This document shows, in pieces, positions 8,140 through 14,981 of a stretch of DNA of 27,858 bases. The notes beneath the pieces were generated by a model. That model saw only the letters and a program-made list of their open reading frames with translations, had not been told where the DNA came from and made no database searches. The position numbers were made by a program, and so were the translations under genes. Location of the stretch: contig CANPYD010000003.1 in assembly GCA_947587775.1 (NCBI GenBank), positions 1 to 27,858 of the forward strand, given 5' to 3'. The stretch's first letter is position 1, and every line of letters begins with the position of its first letter. This DNA comes from an uncultured Clostridia bacterium. Its GTDB lineage: Bacteria; Bacillota; Clostridia; Christensenellales; Borkfalkiaceae.

Positions 8140-9642
8140 TTAAGGAAGTTTTCTCGTATAAAGCTCCTTGGGAGGCATTTTTTCGTCTGTTTCTTCCGCA
8201 AATTTCTTGATTTCTTCCGTCCCCTTTCCGACGGGGATATTCACTCCCGCACCGCCGACGCAGCCCCCGGGGCACGCCATTCCTTCCAGAAGATAGCCCT
8301 CTCTCTTTCCGTATTTGGCGAGACGGAGCATCTTTCTGCACTCGAAAAGCCCTTCCGCATGATCGATCTTCACTTCGGCGTCGGGGTAATATTCTTTGAG
8401 GCAGTTTTCGACTGCCTTTGCAACGCCTCCCGAAGCGCCGTATCCCCTTCCCGCAGCCGTTGCGCCGCGGCTAATGGTCTCGCCGCAGCTTTCGGGGTCG
8501 ATCCCCCGCGCTTCAAAGACCGCGGCAAGCTCTTCGAAGGTGATGACAAAATCCACATCCGAACGGACACTCTCGCGCATCGCCTCGAGTTTCTTCGCCG
8601 CACACGGACCGATAAAGACGACTTTTGCCGCGGGATGATCCTGTTTGATCATGCGGGCAGTCATCACCATCGGCGTGAGCGTCTCCGAGATCCCGTCCGC
8701 GAGCGCGGGAAATTCCCGTTCTGCGAGCATGATCCACGAGGGACAGCAGGATGTGAGCAAAAACGGATGCTCTCCCGAGGCGACTTTTTCGGCATATTTC
8801 TTCGCTTCGGCCGTTGCGCCGAGATCCGCGCCGCTCGCGACCTCGTATACTTCGCAAAAACCGAGCATTTTCAGGGCGGAAAAGAGCTTTCCGAGCGTCA
8901 CATTGTCCCCAAATTGCCCGATCACGGACGGTGCGACCTCTGCGACGATCTTCTCCCCCGCCTTTATGGCGTTGATGAGCTGGAAGATCTGCGATTTATC
9001 CACGATCGCCCCGAACGGGCAATGCACCATGCATTGGCCGCAGGCGACGCATTTTTCGGGATCGATATAGGCTCTTCCAAGCCTGTCGTCCGAGATCGCG
9101 CCGACGCCGCAGTTTTCCGCGCAGGGACGGATCTTATGGACGATCCCTTCATACGGGCAAGCGGGCTTGCATTTCCCGCAGCGGATACACTTTTCATCGT
9201 CGATCTCGGCATAGCCGTCCTCCCGCACATGAACGGCATGGACGGGACAGGCGTGCACGCAGTAGCGCGAAATGCACTTACGGCACCTGTTTGTCACCTC
9301 GTACTTGTTGTCCTCGCACTTATCGCATGCGGACGGGATCACCTGCATGAGCGGCGGTTCGTAATATTTTTCGGAGATATTGCTCTTATCGAAGCCGCTC
9401 GTAAGATGGGCGGGACTGTCCTGCGGGTTGAGAGACATTCCCACGGCGAGCCGTACTCGCTCGGAAGCGATCGCCCTTTCGCGGTAGATACTCTCGCGGT
9501 AGCGGGGTTTTTCGGTCGGCGCAAGTTTATAGGGGATCGCCTCCAGATCGCTTGCGACGTTCTCCGAATCGAATGCTGCCTTTGCAACTTCGACAAAGAC
9601 TTTATGCCGAAGTTCCGACGATGAACTGATAAATTTGATCAT
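8140..9642 (-). CDS. [FeFe] hydrogenase, group B-like, monomeric
   Basis: A 500-residue iron-only hydrogenase that would interconvert protons and H2 using ferredoxin-type electrons. The N-terminal 100 residues (RYRESIYRERAIASERVRLA) resemble the leader of group B enzymes. Then follow several ferredoxin-type Cys clusters: about 106-132, CIRCGKCKPACP (152-163), a pair in CAENC (174-178), and CVACGQCMVHCP (198-209). The H-cluster motifs are TSCCPSW (297-303, with both the proton-relay-type Cys299 and ligand-type Cys300), GPCAAKK (345-351) and MACPGGCVGG (455-464). The second motif has GPC where group A enzymes have MPC. ATG 9642 overlaps the adhE stop by 4 bases, so translation is coupled to adhE. 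The frame is open 27 codons upstream inside adhE. Maturation genes hydEFG are not in the window. Confidence 0.9.
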   Translation of the reverse strand: MIKFISSSSELRHKVFVEVAKAAFDSENVASDLEAIPYKLAPTEKPRYRESIYRERAIASERVRLAVGMSLNPQDSPAHLTSGFDKSNISEKYYEPPLMQVIPSACDKCEDNKYEVTNRCRKCISRYCVHACPVHAVHVREDGYAEIDDEKCIRCGKCKPACPYEGIVHKIRPCAENCGVGAISDDRLGRAYIDPEKCVACGQCMVHCPFGAIVDKSQIFQLINAIKAGEKIVAEVAPSVIGQFGDNVTLGKLFSALKMLGFCEVYEVASGADLGATAEAKKYAEKVASGEHPFLLTSCCPSWIMLAEREFPALADGISETLTPMVMTARMIKQDHPAAKVVFIGPCAAKKLEAMRESVRSDVDFVITFEELAAVFEARGIDPESCGETISRGATAAGRGYGASGGVAKAVENCLKEYYPDAEVKIDHAEGLFECRKMLRLAKYGKREGYLLEGMACPGGCVGGAGVNIPVGKGTEEIKKFAEETDEKMPPKELYTRKLP

Positions 9643-12254
9643 ACATTTCTGCCGTAGTAAGCGTTCAGATACATTTGTTTGATTTCGGACAGCAGCGGAT
9701 AACGGGGATTTGCGCCTGTGCATTGGTCGTCAAACGCGTCCTCCGTCATCTGATCGAGCTTTGCAAGGAACTCTTCCTCGGTAAATTTCCCTTCGAGCGC
9801 TTCCTTGATCGTCATGGGCTGGCCGATCTCCTTCATGAGCCCGCGGAGCTTTTGGATGAGCGCTTCGACGCATTCCTCATCTGTTTTGCCGGTAAGTCCC
9901 AGATAGCGGGCAACGTCGGCATAGCGCGCCATACACTGCGGATATGCGTATTGGGAGAACGTTCCGAGCTTTACAGGCGCTTCGGAGCTGTTGAAGCGGA
10001 TCACCTCTTCGAGCATGAGCGCATTTGCCATGCCGTGCGCGATATGGAAATAGGAACCGAGCTTATGCGCCATGGAATGGCAGACGCCGAGGAAGGCGTT
10101 CGCGAACGCCATACCCGCCATCGTCGCCGCATTGGCAACCCTCTCGCGCGCCTCGGGATCGGCTGCGCCCTTCTGATAGGCGGAAGGAAGGTAGGTGAAA
10201 AGAAGTTTTAGCGCCTCCTTTGCAATGCCGTTGGTGTAATCGGTCGCCATGACGGAAGCAATCGCTTCGAGCGCGTGACTCACGGCGTCGATCCCCGCGC
10301 AGGAAGTGAGTCCTTTGGGGATATTCATCATGAGATCGGCATCCACGATCGCCATATCGGGCATGAGTTCATAGTCGGCAAGCGGATATTTTGTCCCGCT
10401 CGACTCGTCGGTAATGACGGCGAACGGCGTGACTTCACTTCCCGTGCCCGCCGTCGTGGGAATGGCGACGAAGAGCGCTTTCTCCCCCATATGCGGGAAG
10501 GAATAGACGCGTTTGCGGATGTCCGAAAAGCGCATCGCCATCCCTTCGAAGTCGACCTCGGGATGTTCGTACATCACCCACATGATCTTTGCCGCATCCA
10601 TGGGCGAGCCCCCGCCGACGGCGATAATGACGTCGGGCTCAAAACTTCTCATCATCTCGACGCCCTTCTTTGCGCAAGCGAGGGTGGGATCGGGGGTGAC
10701 ATCGAAAAACGTCTCGTGCTCGATGCCCTCTTCATGCAAAATTTCGTTGATCCGCGACGTAAATCCGCTGTCATAGAGGAATTTATCCGTCACGATGAAG
10801 GCACGTTTCTTATGATAGACCTCCGCGCCGAGCTCCTTTAACGCGACCGCAAGACAGCCGCGTTTGAAATAAACCTTTTCGGGCGCCCTGAACCACAACA
10901 TATTTTCTCTCCTTTCCGCAACCGTTTTGATCTGTATGAGATGTTTTACGCCGACATTTTCCGACACCGAATTCCCGCCCCAAGAACCGCAGCCGAGGGT
11001 CAGGGAAGGTGCGAATTTGAAGTTATACAGGTCTCCGATCCCGCCGTGCGACGACGGCGTATTGACGACAATGCGGCAAGTGCGCATGATGCTTTGGAAT
11101 TTTTCAAGCTTTTCCTTCCCCTCTCTCACATTAAGATAGATGGAAGAGGTATGCCCGAGCCCACCGTCTTTGATGAGTCTGTCTGCCTTGGCTACGGCGT
11201 CGTCGAAATCTTCGGCGCGGTACATCGCAAGGACGGGAGAAAGTTTTTCATGGGCGAAGGGTTCGGAAAGGTCGACGCTCTCCACTTCCCCGATCAGGAC
11301 CCTGCTTCCCTGCGGCGCTTCAAAGCCCGAAAGGCGGGCGATCGTTTCGGCACTCTGCCCGACGATCTTTGAATTGAGTGCGCCGTTGATGAACATCGTC
11401 ACCCTGACTTTCTCCGTCTCTTCGGGCGTAAGAAAATATGCGCCGCGCTTCTTCATTTCCGCCTTAAATTCGTCGTATACGTCTTTGAGGACGATCACGG
11501 ACTGCTCCGATGCACAGATCATGCCGTTATCGAAGGTCTTGGAATGCAGAATGGAAGATGCGGCAAGTTTCAGATCGGCCGTCGAGTCAATGACGGCGGG
11601 CGTATTGCCCGCGCCGACGCCGATTGCGGGTTTTCCCGAAGAATACGCCGCCTTAACCATGCCGGGCCCCCCTGTTGCGAGGATCATATCCGCCTCACGC
11701 ATGATCATGCCCGAGAGCGGGACATTGGGCTGATCGATCCAGCCGATGATATCGTCGGGCGCGCCCGCCTTCACGGCGGCTTCCAGCACGATCTTTGCCG
11801 CTTCGATCGTCGACTTCTTCGCACGGGGATGCGGCGAAATGATGAGCCCGTTCCTCGTTTTTAAGGAGATCAGACACTTAAAGATCGCCGTGGACGTGGG
11901 ATTCGTCGTCGGAATGACGGCGGCGAGCACGCCGATCGGCTCTGCAATGCGGGTGATGCCGTACCCCTCGTCATGTTCGAGAACGCCGCAAGTCTTTGTA
12001 TTTTTATAGGCGTTGTAAATATACTCCGAGGCATAGTGGTTTTTGATGACCTTATCCTCGACGACGCCCATGCCCGTCTCCTCGACGGCGAGCTTTGCGA
12101 GCGGGATCCGCGCTTTGTTTGCCGCCATCGCCGCCTCGAAAAAGATCTTATCCACCTGTTCCTGCGAGTAGGTAGCGAACCGCTCCTGCGCGGCACGGAC
12201 GTTTGCGAGAAGTTTTTTCAGCGATTCTTCATCATTTACGATAAAATCCTTCAT
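9639..12254 (-). CDS. adhE: Bifunctional acetaldehyde-CoA/alcohol dehydrogenase
   Basis: Fused enzyme, 871 residues, that reduces acetyl-CoA to acetaldehyde and then to ethanol with two NADH; the family forms long filaments (spirosomes). The N-terminal aldehyde dehydrogenase half has the catalytic Cys247 in NGMICASEQ. The C-terminal iron-dependent alcohol dehydrogenase half has GGGSPMDAAK and metal ligands D656 and H660 (GIDAVSHALEA), H726 (CHSMAHKLG) and H740 (HIAHG). These are the Escherichia coli positions shifted by about 1-3. A TTG 15 bases upstream is also in frame, but ATG 12254 has GGAGG just upstream and is preferred. The gene has a good promoter and is followed in the same operon by the hydrogenase. 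Confidence 0.96.
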   Translation of the reverse strand: MKDFIVNDEESLKKLLANVRAAQERFATYSQEQVDKIFFEAAMAANKARIPLAKLAVEETGMGVVEDKVIKNHYASEYIYNAYKNTKTCGVLEHDEGYGITRIAEPIGVLAAVIPTTNPTSTAIFKCLISLKTRNGLIISPHPRAKKSTIEAAKIVLEAAVKAGAPDDIIGWIDQPNVPLSGMIMREADMILATGGPGMVKAAYSSGKPAIGVGAGNTPAVIDSTADLKLAASSILHSKTFDNGMICASEQSVIVLKDVYDEFKAEMKKRGAYFLTPEETEKVRVTMFINGALNSKIVGQSAETIARLSGFEAPQGSRVLIGEVESVDLSEPFAHEKLSPVLAMYRAEDFDDAVAKADRLIKDGGLGHTSSIYLNVREGKEKLEKFQSIMRTCRIVVNTPSSHGGIGDLYNFKFAPSLTLGCGSWGGNSVSENVGVKHLIQIKTVAERRENMLWFRAPEKVYFKRGCLAVALKELGAEVYHKKRAFIVTDKFLYDSGFTSRINEILHEEGIEHETFFDVTPDPTLACAKKGVEMMRSFEPDVIIAVGGGSPMDAAKIMWVMYEHPEVDFEGMAMRFSDIRKRVYSFPHMGEKALFVAIPTTAGTGSEVTPFAVITDESSGTKYPLADYELMPDMAIVDADLMMNIPKGLTSCAGIDAVSHALEAIASVMATDYTNGIAKEALKLLFTYLPSAYQKGAADPEARERVANAATMAGMAFANAFLGVCHSMAHKLGSYFHIAHGMANALMLEEVIRFNSSEAPVKLGTFSQYAYPQCMARYADVARYLGLTGKTDEECVEALIQKLRGLMKEIGQPMTIKEALEGKFTEEEFLAKLDQMTEDAFDDQCTGANPRYPLLSEIKQMYLNAYYGRNV

Positions 12255-12284
12255 ACTTCCTCCGACCAAAATTCTCTTGATATC

Positions 12285-12313
12285 ATCTTACCAAATATTC
12301 CCAAAAAAGTCAA
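12285..12313 (-). promoter_or_regulatory. Sigma-A promoter of adhE-hydrogenase operon
   Basis: On the minus strand, TTGACT (12313-12308), a 17-base spacer, then TAAGAT (12290-12285). Transcription would begin near 12278, about 24 bases before ATG 12254. No Rex-type operator (TTGTTAA with inverted partner) is seen around it. Confidence 0.75.
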
Positions 12314-12347
12314 TATCCACACATAAATTTTACGTAATGCCATACAA

Positions 12348-12372
12348 AAAGGCGCGCCGATGGCGCGCCTTT
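12348..12372 (-). terminator. Rho-independent terminator of the ECF sigma operon
   Basis: AAAGGCGCGCC (12348-12358) pairs with GGCGCGCCTTT (12362-12372) around a 3-base loop. On the minus strand it lies 14 bases after the lipoprotein stop and runs into TTTTTGTATGG, a proper U-tract. It separates this operon from adhE. Confidence 0.85.
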
Positions 12373-12386
12373 ATCGTTTGACGACG

Positions 12387-13265
12387 TTATGAAACAACCG
12401 TCTCCGTCCTTTGGACGGTCTCAGCGGAAAGTTCAAAAAACTCCGAGAAATTCTTTTCCCCCGTGATCTGAAAAACGCGAAAGACGGAATCATCCTCGAT
12501 CATGAAGAAGTTTTCGGACAGAATCCTCAAATTCACCGTTTCGCTTACCAAGCGGAGCTTCACGTTCATATCGCACTCGCCCGTATATTCGGTAAATTCA
12601 AATGCACCCAGCCCTTTGAACTCGCCCAATTTCACGCCTTCCGACCCGCCGGTATAAACCGCAAAGGTATCCCATCTGTCCGTCATATCGGGATATGTGA
12701 TAAAGGCACTGCATTCCTGCTTTGGGGAGGAAAGGTGACAGAGTTTCTTTTCAAAGTGATAGTAAATGCCGTTCACGTACACATTTTCGTTTGAAAAGAA
12801 CAGCGAAAACGTATCGTCCTTTGTGGAAAGATCATATTGTACATATCCCCCGCCCGTGATCTCTCCCTCATCCTCAGGGATCTCTTTTACGGAAGAGAGA
12901 AGGATCTCTTCGTATACATTTTGAATATCACCGCGGTCGGTCGAATAAGAGATCTCCCTGAAATGCCCCGGGGCGACCCCGATCGCGGCAATCTCCATGC
13001 GGATCCCGAGGATATCCTTCTCGCGCAGGGATCCGATCCAAGGATAGAGCGAGGAAAGCATTTCATAGTGCGGCTCCTCTGCCGCATTATCGTGGGCGTC
13101 GTTCGTTCCTTCGCTCCCACCCTGAGCGCCGATCTGTTCTTCTCTCCGACTCTCTTCTTGAGGCCCCCCCATTTTCTCTGCAGTCTCCCCCGCTCCGTCG
13201 CATGCCGGGAGCAAAAAGAGGCACGAAAGGCTCAAACAGAACAAAACCGTAAAAAATCTTTTCAT
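12387..13265 (-). CDS. Lipoprotein of the ECF sigma operon
   Basis: A 292-residue predicted lipoprotein: a short basic start, a hydrophobic stretch and the lipobox LLPAC with Cys22, then a low-complexity Glu/Gly/Gln-rich linker (about 23-62). The rest is a single folded-looking domain with no family I recognise. Its ATG overlaps the preceding stop by 4 bases, and the operon terminator follows 14 bases after its stop. The context suggests an outside-facing partner or sensor for the sigma/anti-sigma pair, but this is inference only. Confidence 0.75.
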   Translation of the reverse strand: MKRFFTVLFCLSLSCLFLLPACDGAGETAEKMGGPQEESRREEQIGAQGGSEGTNDAHDNAAEEPHYEMLSSLYPWIGSLREKDILGIRMEIAAIGVAPGHFREISYSTDRGDIQNVYEEILLSSVKEIPEDEGEITGGGYVQYDLSTKDDTFSLFFSNENVYVNGIYYHFEKKLCHLSSPKQECSAFITYPDMTDRWDTFAVYTGGSEGVKLGEFKGLGAFEFTEYTGECDMNVKLRLVSETVNLRILSENFFMIEDDSVFRVFQITGEKNFSEFFELSAETVQRTETVVS

Positions 13266-14323
13266 TGTTTCCCCCAGTCATGCACATCGGGCAGGGGTTC
13301 GGATGTGAAGCCGACACTCCCGACACAGAGACAATGCGAACCGTAGATATGAGCATTCGGATTGTCATGCACGTATTTATTTTCCTGTTCAACGTCCAAA
13401 TCGAACCGAATCTGCAAAATCGCCCCGCCTTCGACGTCGAACTGATAGAGTATCGCGCCCGAGCCGACGTCTCTCTGCGGTCTCCCGATCAATGCTACGA
13501 CCTCGTCGAGACTCATGCCTACCGTGATCTGCTCGCACTGCTCCTTTGTGGGAAGGGACGTTTTCTCGGGATCGAGCCATGTTGCGGGATCCTCTTTGTC
13601 GAGGCGTTCGACCTCGTTGACCGTCAGTTCTCCGCCCTCGCGGGATAGTTTCACGCGCCGGATATAACCGTCGTTAAAGGAATAATCGAGAGAAAGCTCA
13701 CCCGCACCCGCATAAGACGGAATGCCGATCGTTTCCACCGCCTCGATCATGCTCTTATTTCTCACACTTTCGAAACTGCCGTCGCGGTAGACTTGCTTTT
13801 CATAGCTGTAATGTTCTGCGATCTCCCCCCCGCGAATGACGAAAACGTGGTTTTTCCCGTCCTCGGCAAAGGCAAGATCTTCAAAAAAGAGGCAATTCTG
13901 CTCCCTTAAAAACGCAACGGTGGCGTTGTCGTAGAGATGATCTTCGGGTGCGCTCCCCGAACTTCCCGTTTCTCCTCCCGTGTCCCCGCCCGAATCGCCT
14001 ATGGAAGGTTCCCCCTCGGGCGGTTTTCCCGTTTCGTCCGACGTCTGCTGCCCGGACGGTGCGGAAGAGTCTGTCTGAGAGACAGGATCACCTTGGCTTC
14101 GGAACAGGACGGCCGTCGGAATGACGATTGCGGCAACGAACACAATCGCCGCGGTACTCAGAAGCCCCCAAATTTTTCTGCGGGAGCCCGCTTTTTCACG
14201 TCCGCGGGAGGGCTCACGGCGGTAGTTTTCGGAATCGATCTTTTTTTCGATCTCCTCAAAGGAAGTCTCCGCACCGAGCGAGTCAGCGAAACTTTTCAAA
14301 AATTCCTCTTCGATCCTCTTCAT
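13262..14323 (-). CDS. Membrane protein, putative anti-sigma factor
   Basis: A 353-residue protein with a 50-residue charged cytoplasmic N-terminus, one membrane helix (about 51-74), a Ser/Gly/Pro/Glu-rich linker (about 80-125) and an outside domain. Near residues 266-300 it shows ITVGMSLDEVVALIGRP followed by GSGAILYQF, the pattern of SmpA/BLIP-like domains, which often bind proteins. The N-terminus is short and lacks the HxxxCxxC zinc motif of classical anti-sigma factors. The call therefore rests on position: it overlaps the sigma gene by 4 bases and has the single-helix layout usual for ECF anti-sigma factors. It also overlaps the next gene by 4 bases. Confidence 0.7.
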   Translation of the reverse strand: MKRIEEEFLKSFADSLGAETSFEEIEKKIDSENYRREPSRGREKAGSRRKIWGLLSTAAIVFVAAIVIPTAVLFRSQGDPVSQTDSSAPSGQQTSDETGKPPEGEPSIGDSGGDTGGETGSSGSAPEDHLYDNATVAFLREQNCLFFEDLAFAEDGKNHVFVIRGGEIAEHYSYEKQVYRDGSFESVRNKSMIEAVETIGIPSYAGAGELSLDYSFNDGYIRRVKLSREGGELTVNEVERLDKEDPATWLDPEKTSLPTKEQCEQITVGMSLDEVVALIGRPQRDVGSGAILYQFDVEGGAILQIRFDLDVEQENKYVHDNPNAHIYGSHCLCVGSVGFTSEPLPDVHDWGKQ

Positions 14324-14847
14324 TGTCTCCCCCCTCTAGCGTCTCTGTATTTCTTCAAAGCGCGGTAATATTTCGTCTTGACCGTCTTTACGTTTTGTTT
14401 TAACTTCACGGCGATGTCCTCAAACTTAAAATCCTCGACGAGATGAAGAAGAATAATGCGGATATCCTCTTCGGATACCACCTTCTTCATATCCTCGATC
14501 AGAGCCTCAAAGCCGCTCGAATCGGTTTGCCCGAACGTCGGGGACGGAAGTCCCTCCTCGTCCACCAGAACGACTTTACCGTTTTTCTTTCTCAGATCGA
14601 GCGCAAGATTCTTCGCGCTTACCGTCAGATAGGACTTCACGGACGTGCGGACGTCGCCCGCATGGTTGAAAAAATTGACAAAGGTCTCCTGCACGACGTC
14701 CTCGATATCCGCTCTTTCTTTGAGATAGCGCGCCGCGATAAAACACACCAAGGGCTTGTACTTGGCATAAAGATATTGAAATGTGGCTTTCGGCTCATCC
14801 CTTTTGCCCGAACGGATCGCGGAAATGAGCCGTCTTTCGTCGGTCAT
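14320..14847 (-). CDS. ECF-type RNA polymerase sigma factor
   Basis: A 175-residue sigma-70 family protein of the two-domain ECF type. Region 2 covers about 24-88 (KYKPLVCFIAARYL, ADIEDVVQETFVNFF). Region 4 covers about 122-168, with the helix-turn-helix FKFEDIAVKLKQNVKTVKTK. It directs RNA polymerase to its own promoter class when released from its anti-sigma factor. The ATG follows AGGAAAAGGAAA by about 8 bases. It is the first of three genes joined by 4-base overlaps, and an ECF-type promoter lies just upstream, which suggests autoregulation. The signal it answers is unknown. Confidence 0.93.
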   Translation of the reverse strand: MTDERRLISAIRSGKRDEPKATFQYLYAKYKPLVCFIAARYLKERADIEDVVQETFVNFFNHAGDVRTSVKSYLTVSAKNLALDLRKKNGKVVLVDEEGLPSPTFGQTDSSGFEALIEDMKKVVSEEDIRIILLHLVEDFKFEDIAVKLKQNVKTVKTKYYRALKKYRDARGGRQ

Positions 14848-14875
14848 GCCCGAAATTTCCTTTTCCTAAAATTAA

Positions 14876-14902
14876 GACGTTCGAGGGTTGCAAAAAGTTT
14901 CA
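14876..14902 (-). promoter_or_regulatory. ECF-type promoter before the sigma gene
   Basis: On the minus strand, TGAAAC (14902-14897), a 17-base spacer, then CGTC (14879-14876). TGAAAC/CGTC is the class used by Bacillus ECF factors such as SigM and SigW. It lies 28 bases before ATG 14847, as expected for an autoregulated ECF gene. Confidence 0.65.
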
Positions 14903-14919
14903 TTTTTTGATTTTTTATG

Positions 14920-14957
14920 AAAAAACAGCTTCCGCGGTGAAGAGAAAGCCGTTTTTT
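14920..14957. terminator. Terminator of valS, possibly bidirectional
   Basis: AAAAAACAGCTT (14920-14931) faces AAGCCGTTTTTT (14946-14957). On the minus strand this is a 12-base stem with one U:G pair ending in six T residues, 24 bases after the valS stop. The loop is about 14 bases. It separates valS from the ECF promoter. Confidence 0.7.
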
Positions 14958-14981
14958 ATCTCATATTTCATGTGGAGAAGC

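Noticed and set aside
8359..9624. Open frame of 421 codons opposite the hydrogenase
   Set aside because: Antisense shadow. All cysteine motifs belong to the minus-strand frame.
12314..12347. Rex operator controlling adhE
   Set aside because: No TTGTTAA-type inverted repeat is present near the promoter.
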